This document shows positions 45,067 to 54,478 of a stretch of DNA of 64,000 bases, piece after piece; position 1 is the first letter of the stretch; each line of letters begins with the position of its first letter. The stretch comes from Staphylococcus delphini (GTDB taxonomy: Bacteria > Bacillota > Bacilli > Staphylococcales > Staphylococcaceae). The notes below the pieces were generated by a model. It made no database searches. It was not told the origin of the DNA and was given only the letters and a program-made list of their open reading frames with translations. Both the position numbers and the translations under genes were made by a program. The stretch covers positions 496,001 through 560,000 of the forward strand of contig NZ_LR134263.1 in assembly GCF_900636325.1 (NCBI RefSeq), in the 5' to 3' direction.

Positions 45067-48000
45067 ATGGCTAAATTTGGAATGCAATTTTTTAAACCGA
45101 CTGAAAAATTTAATGGCAATTGGTCAGTATTAGAACATAAAAGCCGTGAGTGGGAAAAGATGTATCGTGAACGATGGAGTCATGACAAAGTGGTACGTAC
45201 GACACATGGTGTTAACTGTACCGGGTCATGCTCATGGAAGGTATTTGTGAAAAACGGTGTGATTACTTGGGAAAATCAACAAATCGACTATCCGAGTTGT
45301 GGACCGGATATGCCGGAGTTTGAACCGCGTGGCTGTCCGCGTGGGGCATCGTTTTCTTGGTATGAATATAGCCCGTTACGTATTAAATATCCTTATGTGA
45401 GAGGTAAGCTTTGGGAGTTATGGACGGCAGCTTTAGAGGAACATCAAGATCCGATTAAAGCGTGGGCATCCATTGTAGAAGATGAAGAAAAAGCAAAAAT
45501 TTATAAGTCAGCACGTGGTAAAGGGGGACATGTCCGCACGAATTGGAAAGATGTGTCTCAACTCATTTCAGCACAGCTCATTTACACGATTAAAAAAGAT
45601 GGTCCAGACCGTATTGCTGGTTTCACGCCAATTCCAGCGATGTCGATGATCAGTTATGCGGCGGGTGCGCGTTTTATTTCGTTACTCGGTGGGGAAATGT
45701 TGAGTTTTTATGATTGGTATGCGGATTTACCACCAGCATCGCCACAAATTTGGGGTGAACAAACAGACGTGCCAGAATCAAGTGACTGGTACAATTCGTC
45801 TTACATTATGATGTGGGGCTCTAACGTACCGCTCACACGTACGCCGGATGCACACTTTATGACAGAAGTGCGTTATAAAGGGGCAAAAGTGGTGTCTGTT
45901 GCGCCAGATTACGCTGAAAATGTGAAGTTTGCGGACAATTGGTTGGCACCGAATCCAGGGACAGATGCGGCGATTGCACAAGCGATGACACATGTCATTT
46001 TACAAAAGTTCTATGAAGATGAGCCGTCAGAAATGTTCATCAATTATGCGAAACAATATTCAGATATGCCGTTTATCTTACGTCTCGACAAAGATGACAA
46101 CGGTTTTAAAGCAGGTCGTTTCTTACGTTCAAGTGATTTAGGTCAAGCGTCTGAAAATAGCGAATGGAAGCCGATGATTATCGACCGTTTAACAGATTCA
46201 CTACAAGTGCCAAATGGAACAATGGGGCAACGTTGGGAAGAAGGCAAGCAGTGGAATTTGAAGTTGGAAAATGAAGTGGGCGAGCAAATCGATCCAGCGA
46301 TGACTGTCATTGACGGTGACTATGAATTGGTTACGATGCAGTTTCCTTACTTTGATAATGATGGCAATGGCGTTTTCAAACGTGTCATTCCTGCGCGTCG
46401 TGTGACATTACCAAATGGTGAGACAACGTATGTGACAACTGTATATGACTTAATGGCGAGCCAATATGGTGTGAAACGTTTCAATCAGGAATTAGAAGCA
46501 AAAGGTTTTGATGATGCGACGTCGTTCTATACACCAGCGTGGCAAGAAAAGATTACAGGTGTGAAAGCGAGCACTGTGACGCAAGTAGCGATGGAATTTG
46601 CGCAAAATGCGATTGATACTGGCGGTCGCTCAATGATCATTATGGGTGCGGGTATCAATCACTGGTTCAACTCAGATACGATCTATCGCTCCATCTTAAA
46701 CTTAGTTATTTTATGTGGCTGTCAAGGTGTGAATGGTGGCGGTTGGGCGCACTATGTTGGACAAGAAAAATGTCGTCCGATTGAAGGTTGGAGTACGATT
46801 GCCTTTGCGAAAGATTGGCAAGGTCCACCACGTTTACAAAACGGGACAAGTTGGTTCTATTTTGCGACAGATCAATGGAAATATGAAGAGTCTGGTGTTG
46901 ACCGATTAGCGTCACCATTAGCGGAAAATATTAAACTACAACACCCAGCAGACTACAACGTGTTAGCGGCACGTAATGGTTGGTTGCCATCTTATCCACA
47001 ATTTGATCGCAACAGTTTACTATGGGGTGAAGAAGCGCGTGATGCGGGTGAGTTTACGAATGAAGCCATTTTGAAACGTGCGGTTGACGATGTGAAATCA
47101 CGCCGTACACGTTTTGCGGTTGAAAATCCAGATTTACGTAAAAACCATCCGAAGTCACTTTTCGTATGGCGTTCGAATTTGATTTCAAGTTCTGCAAAAG
47201 GTCAAGAGTACTTTATGAAGCATTTACTCGGTACGAAATCGGCGCTTATGGCTGAACCAAATGAAACAGACAAGCCATCAGAAATTGAGTGGGGTGAAGA
47301 TACAGTCGGCAAACTCGACTTACTCGTGTCATTAGATTTCCGTATGACAGCGACACCACTTTATTCAGATATCGTATTACCGGCAGCAACGTGGTATGAA
47401 AAACATGACATTTCATCAACAGACATGCATCCATTTATTCACCCGTTTAACCCAGCGATTGATCCATTATGGGAATCACGCTCAGACTGGGATATTTTCA
47501 AAACGTTGAGCCGTACATTTTCAGACATGGCACGTGTGCACTTAACAGGAACTTATAAAGACGTGGTCACTGCACCACTTGCACACGATTCTAAACAAGA
47601 AATTTCACTCGCATATGGTGAAGTGAAAGACTGGACGAAAGGTGAAGTGGAAGCTGTACCAGGTAAGACAATGCCAGCATTTGCAGTCGTTGATCGGACG
47701 TATACAGATGTGTATGACAAGTTCATCTCAGTTGGTCCTTTACTTGAAAACGGTAAAGTCGGTGCGCATGGTGTCAGCTTCTCTGTCAAAGACCAATACG
47801 ATGAATTGCGCAGTATGGTCGGTACTTGGGAAGACGATACAGTGAAAAATAATAAACCGCGTATCGATACAGCACGTAAAGTGGCCGATGTTATTTTGAA
47901 CGTGTCTTCTGCTACAAACGGTCGCGTATCTCAAAAATCATATGAAGATTTGGAAGCACAAACAGGGATGCCATTGAAAGACATTTCATCTGAACGTGCA

Positions 48001-48738
48001 TCTGAAAAAATATCGTTCTTGAACATTACATCACAACCGCGTGAAGTGATTCCGACAGCAGTGTTCCCAGGTTCAAATAAACAAGGCCGTCGCTATTCAC
48101 CATTTACAACGAATATTGAACGCCTTGTACCATTTAGAACGTTAACGGGACGCCAAAGTTTCTACATCGACCATGAAGTGTTCCAACAATTTGGTGAAGC
48201 ACTGCCAGTTTATAAACCGACATTACCGCCAATGGTCTTCGGAACAAAAGATAAGCCGGTGAAAGGTGGCGTTGATGCACTTGTATTACGCTATTTAACA
48301 CCACACGGTAAATGGAATATCCACTCCACATATCAAGATAACCAACATATGTTGACGTTATTCCGTGGTGGACCCACTGTTTGGATTTCGAATGAAGATG
48401 CAGCAGCACATGATATTCAAGACAATGATTGGTTAGAAGTTTACAACCGCAATGGTGTCGTCACTGCACGTGCTGTCGTGTCACATCGTATGCCACGAGG
48501 AACAATGTTTATGTATCATGCGCAAGACAAACATATCGAAACACCAGGCTCAGACATTTCAGGTACACGTGGTGGCTCTCATAATGCGCCAACACGAATT
48601 CATTTAAAACCGACACAATTGATGGGCGGTTATGCACAAATCAGTTATTCATTTAATTACTATGGACCTATTGGGAATCAGCGTGATGTGTATGTCGCTG
48701 TAAGAAAGATGAAAGAGGTGGATTGGCTTGAAGATTAA
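45067..48738 (+). CDS. narG: Respiratory nitrate reductase, alpha subunit
   Basis: 1223-residue membrane-bound, cytoplasm-facing molybdoenzyme (bis-MGD) that reduces nitrate to nitrite. The N-terminal [4Fe-4S] ligands are THGVNCTGSCSW (His then Cys-x3-Cys, about residues 50-61), followed by GCPRG. No Tat signal is present, as usual for NarG. ATG 45067 follows AAAAAGGAGG; the in-frame codon at 45010 lies within the regulatory region. First gene of narGHJI. Confidence 0.97.
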   Translation: MAKFGMQFFKPTEKFNGNWSVLEHKSREWEKMYRERWSHDKVVRTTHGVNCTGSCSWKVFVKNGVITWENQQIDYPSCGPDMPEFEPRGCPRGASFSWYEYSPLRIKYPYVRGKLWELWTAALEEHQDPIKAWASIVEDEEKAKIYKSARGKGGHVRTNWKDVSQLISAQLIYTIKKDGPDRIAGFTPIPAMSMISYAAGARFISLLGGEMLSFYDWYADLPPASPQIWGEQTDVPESSDWYNSSYIMMWGSNVPLTRTPDAHFMTEVRYKGAKVVSVAPDYAENVKFADNWLAPNPGTDAAIAQAMTHVILQKFYEDEPSEMFINYAKQYSDMPFILRLDKDDNGFKAGRFLRSSDLGQASENSEWKPMIIDRLTDSLQVPNGTMGQRWEEGKQWNLKLENEVGEQIDPAMTVIDGDYELVTMQFPYFDNDGNGVFKRVIPARRVTLPNGETTYVTTVYDLMASQYGVKRFNQELEAKGFDDATSFYTPAWQEKITGVKASTVTQVAMEFAQNAIDTGGRSMIIMGAGINHWFNSDTIYRSILNLVILCGCQGVNGGGWAHYVGQEKCRPIEGWSTIAFAKDWQGPPRLQNGTSWFYFATDQWKYEESGVDRLASPLAENIKLQHPADYNVLAARNGWLPSYPQFDRNSLLWGEEARDAGEFTNEAILKRAVDDVKSRRTRFAVENPDLRKNHPKSLFVWRSNLISSSAKGQEYFMKHLLGTKSALMAEPNETDKPSEIEWGEDTVGKLDLLVSLDFRMTATPLYSDIVLPAATWYEKHDISSTDMHPFIHPFNPAIDPLWESRSDWDIFKTLSRTFSDMARVHLTGTYKDVVTAPLAHDSKQEISLAYGEVKDWTKGEVEAVPGKTMPAFAVVDRTYTDVYDKFISVGPLLENGKVGAHGVSFSVKDQYDELRSMVGTWEDDTVKNNKPRIDTARKVADVILNVSSATNGRVSQKSYEDLEAQTGMPLKDISSERASEKISFLNITSQPREVIPTAVFPGSNKQGRRYSPFTTNIERLVPFRTLTGRQSFYIDHEVFQQFGEALPVYKPTLPPMVFGTKDKPVKGGVDALVLRYLTPHGKWNIHSTYQDNQHMLTLFRGGPTVWISNEDAAAHDIQDNDWLEVYNRNGVVTARAVVSHRMPRGTMFMYHAQDKHIETPGSDISGTRGGSHNAPTRIHLKPTQLMGGYAQISYSFNYYGPIGNQRDVYVAVRKMKEVDWLED

Positions 48739-50284
48739 AGCACAAGTCGCAATGGTATTGAATTTAGATAAATGTATCGGCTGTCATACGTGTAGTGTGA
48801 CATGTAAAAGTACTTGGACCAATCGACCAGGCGCTGAATATATGTGGTTCAATAACGTCGAAACGAAACCGGGCATTGGTTATCCAAAACGTTGGGAAGA
48901 CCAAGAAACATATAAAGGCGGATGGGTGTTAAACAAAAAAGGAAAATTAGAGCTCAAATCAGGAACACGTTTAAACAAAATTGCATTAGGTAAAATTTTC
49001 TACAACCCAGATATGCCAGTCATTCAAGATTATTATGAGCCTTGGACATACAACTACGAACATCTGACAAAAGCGAAACCAAGCAAACATACACCTGTAG
49101 CCAAAGCGCATTCCGTGATGACAGGGAAACGTATGGAGTTGGATTGGGGTCCAAACTGGGAAGACGACTTAGCGGGCGGTCATATTACTGGCCCGCAAGA
49201 CCCTAACATTCAAAAAATTGAAGAAGAAATTAAATTCAACTTTGACCAAACATTTATGATGTATTTGCCACGTCTCTGTGAACACTGTTTAAATCCAAGC
49301 TGTGTGGCATCATGTCCGTCTGGCGCAATGTACAAACGTGACGAAGATGGTATCGTCCTTGTTGACCAAGAAGCATGTCGTGGTTGGCGTTACTGTATGA
49401 CAGGCTGTCCGTATAAAAAAGTATACTTCAACTGGAAAACGAACAAAGCGGAAAAATGTACGTTCTGTTTCCCACGTGTTGAAGCAGGGATTCCGACAGT
49501 GTGTTCAGAAACATGTACAGGCCGTATGCGTTATTTAGGTGTGTTACTTTATGATGCAGATCGCGTGCAAGAAGCGGCATCAGCTGAAAACGAACAAGAC
49601 TTGTACGAAAAGCAACTCGACTTGTTTTTAAATCCATTTGATGAAGCAGTCATTGAACAAGCAGAAAAAGACGGCATTTCTCAAGAATGGATCGAAGCAG
49701 CACAAAATTCACCGATTTATAAATTAGCAATTGAGTATAAATTGGCATTCCCATTACATCCAGAATATCGTACGATGCCAATGGTATGGTACTGTCCACC
49801 ATTAAGTCCGATTATGAACTACTTTGAAGGACAAAATGCGGGTAACAACCCAGATGCGATATTCCCTGCAATTGAAGAGATGCGCTTGCCCATTCAATAT
49901 TTAGCAGAACTTTTTACAGCTGGAGATACAGTGGCAGTGAAAGGCTCACTTCAACGGATGGCAATGATGAGAAGTTACATGCGTGCACAAAATACAGGCC
50001 GAGAATTTGATATGTCTCGCCTAGCACGTGTAGGTTTAACGGAACGACAAGCGAAAGATATGTATCGCTTACTTGCCATCGCAAAACATGAAGATCGTTT
50101 TGTCATTCCGACATCGCATAAAGAGCAATACATGGATACGTACACAGCACAAGGTAGTCAAGGTTACGGTGGTGAACATTTCGGTGCGAACTGTGACGGT
50201 TGCGGCGTGCCAGTGGGTACAGGTGGAAAAACAGGTCAAGAAATGTATAATGAGCGTTTCTATGGAGGGATTTTCCGTGATTGA
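48728..50284 (+). CDS. narH: Respiratory nitrate reductase, beta subunit
   Basis: 518-residue iron-sulfur electron-transfer subunit linking NarI to NarG. Four cysteine groups are visible: CIGCHTCSVTC (about residues 16-26), CEHCLNPSCVASC, CRGWRYCMTGC (Trp in place of a Cys marks the [3Fe-4S] cluster) and CTFCFPR...CSETC. The start codon is TTG 48728 (MKIKAQVAMV), overlapping the narG end by 11 bp, with AAGAGGTGG upstream. Confidence 0.96.
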   Translation: MKIKAQVAMVLNLDKCIGCHTCSVTCKSTWTNRPGAEYMWFNNVETKPGIGYPKRWEDQETYKGGWVLNKKGKLELKSGTRLNKIALGKIFYNPDMPVIQDYYEPWTYNYEHLTKAKPSKHTPVAKAHSVMTGKRMELDWGPNWEDDLAGGHITGPQDPNIQKIEEEIKFNFDQTFMMYLPRLCEHCLNPSCVASCPSGAMYKRDEDGIVLVDQEACRGWRYCMTGCPYKKVYFNWKTNKAEKCTFCFPRVEAGIPTVCSETCTGRMRYLGVLLYDADRVQEAASAENEQDLYEKQLDLFLNPFDEAVIEQAEKDGISQEWIEAAQNSPIYKLAIEYKLAFPLHPEYRTMPMVWYCPPLSPIMNYFEGQNAGNNPDAIFPAIEEMRLPIQYLAELFTAGDTVAVKGSLQRMAMMRSYMRAQNTGREFDMSRLARVGLTERQAKDMYRLLAIAKHEDRFVIPTSHKEQYMDTYTAQGSQGYGGEHFGANCDGCGVPVGTGGKTGQEMYNERFYGGIFRD

Positions 50285-50852
50285 TCTACACATGTTGAAT
50301 ACGTATAAAGATACATTCGGTTATATGAGTCAGCAGTTGAGCTTTCCTGAAAAATTGACTTTCCACCCTAAAACATTTGAAGAAGTGTTTGATGAGACAC
50401 ATCCGGCTTTCCCGCATGTCGTGGCGTATCGAGAAGCGATGTATGAAAAGAGTTTGTCAGAAATACAAGCTTTTTACACAGACACGTTTGATTTTAATGA
50501 AAAAGCCACTTTGTATATGACTTACAATCAACTGGATACACAAAAAGAACGCGGTCAAATGTTGGCGAAGTTAAAAGTCCTCTATGAAATGTTTGGGCTT
50601 GAAATGCCAGCGTCAGAGTTGTCGGATTACTTGCCACTCATGTTGGAATTTTTATATGCAGCACGCTTTGATGGTGATACACGTGCGCAAGAAAATGTAC
50701 AACTCGTGATCATGATTATTGAAGATGGAACGTACGCGATGATGAAACATTTGGAAAGTGAGCGCAATCCATATGCTCATTTAATTCGTGGTCTTCGTGA
50801 AACGTTCAAGCGTTGTATCGTACAAGATAAAGAGGTGACACAGCATGTTTAA
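50277..50852 (+). CDS. narJ: Nitrate reductase molybdenum cofactor assembly chaperone
   Basis: 191-residue all-helical cytosolic chaperone of the NarJ/TorD group, needed for cofactor insertion into NarG but not part of the mature enzyme. The conserved helix FYTDTFDFNEKATLYMTYN (about 64-82) is present. I start at GTG 50277 (MIDLHMLN), with GGAGGG 6 bp upstream and an 8-bp overlap with narH. A longer in-frame stretch from 50073 only shadows narH. Confidence 0.93.
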   Translation: MIDLHMLNTYKDTFGYMSQQLSFPEKLTFHPKTFEEVFDETHPAFPHVVAYREAMYEKSLSEIQAFYTDTFDFNEKATLYMTYNQLDTQKERGQMLAKLKVLYEMFGLEMPASELSDYLPLMLEFLYAARFDGDTRAQENVQLVIMIIEDGTYAMMKHLESERNPYAHLIRGLRETFKRCIVQDKEVTQHV

Positions 50853-51522
50853 TCAGTTTTTATGGGTGATATTTCCGTACCTCTGTCTTGCAGTTTTTGT
50901 TATTGGGCACATCGCACGTTATCGTTATGACCAATTTTCATGGACTGCAAAATCGAGTGAATTTATTGAGAAGAAGCAATTAAAGTGGGGCAGTTTGTTG
51001 TTTCATCTTGGCGTTATTCCTGTGTTTTTCGGACATGTCGTTGGGTTACTTATCCCTGCACATTGGTTAGAAGCGGTCGGTGTGAATAACCACGTCTATC
51101 ATATCGGTGCAGTGTATATTGGGAGTATTTTTGGTATAATAACATTAATTGGCATGTTTTTGTTAACTGCGCGTCGGATTACGAAACAAAATGTTCGTCG
51201 TTTAAGTTCGGCGTCAGATATTTTCGTTAACTTTTTATTATTACTTATCGTATTTGTCGGCTGTTATGCCACATTAGTGACGAATGCGACAACGCCAGAG
51301 TTTGATTACCGTCAAACGATTTCTATTTGGTTTAGAGGGTTGTTTACATTAAGTCCAGATGCCAGTTTGATGACAGAGGTGCCACTTGCATTTCAATTAC
51401 ACGTCCTTTTAGGATTTACGATTATGGCTTGCTGGCCGTTTACGCGTCTTGTTCACGTGTGGAGTGTGCCGGTGACGTATGCAAGTCGTAGTTATATTAT
51501 TTATCGCAAACATAAAATTTAA
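50845..51522 (+). CDS. narI: Respiratory nitrate reductase, gamma (cytochrome b) subunit
   Basis: 225-residue membrane subunit that oxidises menaquinol. There are five hydrophobic helices with the haem-ligating histidines in SLLFHLGVIPVFFGHVVGLL (helix 2) and near FQLHVLLGF (helix 5). It overlaps narJ by 8 bp. It completes narGHJI and is followed 15 bp later by nreA, so sensing and reductase genes may be cotranscribed. Confidence 0.95.
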   Translation: MFNQFLWVIFPYLCLAVFVIGHIARYRYDQFSWTAKSSEFIEKKQLKWGSLLFHLGVIPVFFGHVVGLLIPAHWLEAVGVNNHVYHIGAVYIGSIFGIITLIGMFLLTARRITKQNVRRLSSASDIFVNFLLLLIVFVGCYATLVTNATTPEFDYRQTISIWFRGLFTLSPDASLMTEVPLAFQLHVLLGFTIMACWPFTRLVHVWSVPVTYASRSYIIYRKHKI

Positions 51523-51537
51523 TGGAAGGTGATGACC

Positions 51538-51999
51538 GTGAACCAGATTGATTTTTCGCAACATGATTATCAAGATGAAATAGATAGATTGCGTGATGAA
51601 TACCAGTTTGATTTTGCTGGTATTGCTTTGCCATCAGAAGATCATGCAGGAATGAAAATCAAATGGCGTTACGTGTCAGGCAACTTGAATGAACGATATC
51701 GTCGCATCGTGTTACGTAATGGGCATGGCATTGCAGGGAATGTGATGAAAACAGGCAAGCCGATGATCATTCCCGATACTACAGATGATGCAATTCAAAA
51801 TGCATTGTTTGATTATCCTATATTAATGAGTGAGCAATTGACGGCTTTGATCGCGATTCCACTATGGCACAACCATCGTGTGAAAGGCGTCCTATTATTC
51901 GGGCAACGTGACCAAAAACCATTACCTCACATCGCAAATGATATCTCGTCCATTAAAGGTGTTGGCGGTTTGACAAGTGAAGATAAGGTGATGCAATAA
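51538..51999 (+). CDS. nreA: Nitrate-sensing GAF protein
   Basis: About 153-residue GAF-domain protein that binds nitrate and controls NreB kinase activity in staphylococci. The central GAF stretch (RNGHGIAGNVMKTGKPMII, then LTALIAIPLWHNHRVKGVLL) is intact. Candidate starts are GTG 51529, ATG 51532 and GTG 51538; GGAAGG ends 8 bp before GTG 51538, which I prefer. nreB starts immediately after its stop. Confidence 0.88.
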   Translation: MNQIDFSQHDYQDEIDRLRDEYQFDFAGIALPSEDHAGMKIKWRYVSGNLNERYRRIVLRNGHGIAGNVMKTGKPMIIPDTTDDAIQNALFDYPILMSEQLTALIAIPLWHNHRVKGVLLFGQRDQKPLPHIANDISSIKGVGGLTSEDKVMQ

Positions 52000-53040
52000 A
52001 TGCCACAACAACAGACTGAGTTATTAAATTTTTTACAAGCCTACTATCATCAAACATCTGAAATGATTATTTTTATCAATGCACAAGGCCAAGTGATTGA
52101 TATGAATGAAGCGGCCAAGCGAGTCATTTCAACCGATAATGATATGAGTGGTATTTCAACAACGATATGTGGCCATTGCGAAGGGTATACGAATGAACAA
52201 GCATTACGTACTTGTAAAAATTGTTTTCTTCAGTCTCCAGAAATTGGTGATACGACATTTCAAGTGTTTATGAAAACAACGGATAATAAAATTGAACCTT
52301 TCACAGCAAACTATCAAACGATTGATGAAGAACGACAAATCAAGGCTTTTACATTACAAAATGTGACCGCACAATTGCAGCGACAAGAAAAATTGTATCA
52401 ACGCAATATGATTCAAAAGACAATCGCTGCACAAGAAAACGAGCGTAAACGTATTTCACGTGAATTGCATGATGGGGTTGTTCAAGAATTAATCAACGTG
52501 AATGTAGAGATGCGTTTATTGAAATATCAAAGTGATATGGATGTCATTTTAGCGAACGCCAAAAATATTGAAGGGTTAATGACAAAGCTGATTGATGATT
52601 TGCGTAATCTATCATCAGAATTGCGTCCATCTTCATTAGATGATTTAGGATTAGATGCAGCATTTAAAACGTATTTCAAGCAGATGGAAAATAACTATGG
52701 TTTAGCGATTAATTATCATTTTGATATTGATTCGGAGCGCTTTGATGCGGAAATCGAAACCGTCGTTTACCGTATCGTGCAAGAAGCGGTATTTAATGCG
52801 ATGAAGTATGCGGGCGTCGATGATGTGGATGTCATTATTCGCAAAGACGATCATTACCTTTATGCAGAAGTTTCAGATCAAGGGAGAGGATTTGAACCGA
52901 GTGAATCGCCTAAAGGAACAGGTTTGGGGCTTTATGGCATGTATGAACGTGCTGAATTGGTGAATGGCAAGCTCAATATTGAAACGCAAAAAGGAAAAGG
53001 CACGATTGTGTCACTCGAAGTACCAATCAGCCAAAAGTGA
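52000..53040 (+). CDS. nreB: Oxygen-sensing histidine kinase
   Basis: 346-residue cytosolic sensor. The N-terminal PAS domain carries the four-cysteine [4Fe-4S] site CGHC...CKNC (about residues 59-77), whose loss in air switches the kinase off. The HisKA_3 helix has RISRELHDGVVQEL (His about 159), and the ATPase domain ends with DQGRGFEP and GTGLGLYGM. It phosphorylates NreC. Confidence 0.95.
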   Translation: MPQQQTELLNFLQAYYHQTSEMIIFINAQGQVIDMNEAAKRVISTDNDMSGISTTICGHCEGYTNEQALRTCKNCFLQSPEIGDTTFQVFMKTTDNKIEPFTANYQTIDEERQIKAFTLQNVTAQLQRQEKLYQRNMIQKTIAAQENERKRISRELHDGVVQELINVNVEMRLLKYQSDMDVILANAKNIEGLMTKLIDDLRNLSSELRPSSLDDLGLDAAFKTYFKQMENNYGLAINYHFDIDSERFDAEIETVVYRIVQEAVFNAMKYAGVDDVDVIIRKDDHYLYAEVSDQGRGFEPSESPKGTGLGLYGMYERAELVNGKLNIETQKGKGTIVSLEVPISQK

Positions 53041-53052
53041 GGGGAATGTAGC

Positions 53053-53703
53053 ATGAGAATCGTGATAGCAGATGATCACGCTGTTGTACGTACGGGTTTT
53101 TCGATGATTTTAAACTTTCAAGAAGATATGGAAGTGGTGGGTACCGCTGCAGATGGTGTCGAAGCATATCAAAAAGTGATGGAGCACGCACCGGACGTAT
53201 TGATTATGGATTTAAGTATGCCACCAGGAGAATCAGGTTTAATTGCGACGAGTAAAATTTTAGATAGTTTCCCAAATACAAAAATTCTCATACTCACGAT
53301 GTATGATGATGAAGAATATTTATTTCACGTATTGCGAAGTGGCGCGAGTGGCTATATTTTAAAAAATGCGCCGGACGAACAATTATTGTTAGCGATTCGT
53401 ACAGTTTACCAAGGTGAGACGTATATTGATCCGAAAATGACGACTTCTTTGGTGAAAGAGTTTGTGCATTCATCTCATGATGGAGAGTATTCGAATGATC
53501 CGTTTAAAGTTTTGTCGAAGCGGGAGTTGGAGATTTTACCGTTAATTGCGAAAGGTTATGGGAATAAGGATATTGCTGAGAAGTTGTTTGTATCGGTGAA
53601 GACGGTTGAGGCGCATAAAACGCGTATTATGGATAAGTTGAATTTGAAGTCGAAGCCGGAGTTAGTGGAGTATGCGTTGAAGAAGAAGTTGTTGGATTTT
53701 TAG
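53053..53703 (+). CDS. nreC: Response regulator activating nitrate/nitrite respiration genes
   Basis: 216 residues: receiver domain with DDH (residues 7-9) and phospho-acceptor Asp in [11 protein letters not shown] (about 54), then a LuxR/NarL-type helix-turn-helix ([25 protein letters not shown]). It binds TAGGG-N4-CCCTA palindromes, which are found before narG and the nir operon in this window. Unusually, the last ~60 codons use G-ending codons (AAG, GAG, TTG) almost exclusively, unlike the receiver part. Confidence 0.96.
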   Translation: MRIVIADDHAVVRTGFSMILNFQEDMEVVGTAADGVEAYQKVMEHAPDVLIMDLSMPPGESGLIATSKILDSFPNTKILILTMYDDEEYLFHVLRSGASGYILKNAPDEQLLLAIRTVYQGETYIDPKMTTSLVKEFVHSSHDGEYSNDPFKVLSKRELEILPLIAKGYGNKDIAEKLFVSVKTVEAHKTRIMDKLNLKSKPELVEYALKKKLLDF

Positions 53704-53813
53704 TGTTTTCATAGCATGGTTGTGTTAAAAGTTGGGGAAGAGTGAGGTTGTTGTACACGCCTTACTACAAAGGCGATGGTGAAAACATTTTCTGTTACAA
53801 ACGTATATTGCAT

Positions 53814-54203
53814 GATTGCTACCTTGGGCTCGCGTTCCTAGGGGCTGAGGGGGAGGTTGTGACAAAAGCGCTTAGGATTTGAGCAGAACAGAGCGATGAG
53901 CAAAATTGATTTCCAAATTTTGCCGAAATCGCGGGAGTTCTGTCGAAAATCCTGCTTTTGGAACACCGTTTATTGATTCCCAGCGCACCCATTCATTGTG
54001 GATTTTGGGAGCAGTACAGAAATCTCATGTGTAACAAAGATTTCGTCGTACTGCCCCCGCAAGGCTGACTTGACTTCTCAAAAGTGTATACGTTGAGAAG
54101 TCAAACAGCTACTGCGATAAACGGTAGCCACTTTTAAAGTTAAGAAGTCACTGTTAGCAGTATGCAGACAATTCCCTCAGGAGTCTCGCCCAGGTGTGCA
54201 AAT
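53814..54203 (+). repeat. Modular intergenic inverted-repeat element, copy 9 (full form)
   Basis: Forward full-length copy. Arms GATTGCTACCTTGGGC and GCCCAGGTGTGCAAAT pair. The interior is nearly identical to the reverse complement of copy 5, including the shared AAGCGCTTAGGATTTGAGC and GCAGTACAGAAATCTC modules. It lies between nreC and a decayed toxin-antitoxin pair. Confidence 0.85.
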
Positions 54204-54221
54204 GATATTTATAAACATTTC

Positions 54222-54268
54222 GAGTTGAGGATGTTACACGATATTTTGTGGCATCCTCAACTTTTAAT
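54222..54268 (+). terminator. Terminator downstream of nreC and the repeat
   Basis: GTTGAGGATG pairs with CATCCTCAAC, followed by TTTTAATTT. It overlaps the apparent start of the antitoxin frame at 54248, which suggests that frame has lost its real 5' end. Confidence 0.75.
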
Positions 54269-54478
54269 TTGAATCGGGTTGTTGATACACTTTCATCCAT
54301 TTTTTCTCATACTACTACTACTGACGATGATACAAATCCTTGGATATTAATGAGCGATGATTTATCAGAACTCATCAATACAAAAATCTATCTTGTTGAA
54401 AATTTTAATACATTAGAGCGGTATATAGATGGAATAGAGCGCATGTTAGAAGTGGCAAAAGGACGAGTTGTAGTCTAA
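54248..54478 (+). pseudogene. Antitoxin-like protein (epsilon type), 5' end lost
   Basis: At most 76 residues. The C-terminal stretch ELINTKIYLVENFNTLERY then GIERMLEVAKGRVVV is helical, as in epsilon-type antitoxins, and it directly precedes a zeta-like toxin gene (stop TAA at 54476-54478, next ATG at 54479). The only upstream start (GTG 54248) lies inside a terminator stem and has no ribosome-binding site, so the gene is probably 5'-truncated by the repeat/terminator region. Confidence 0.5.
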
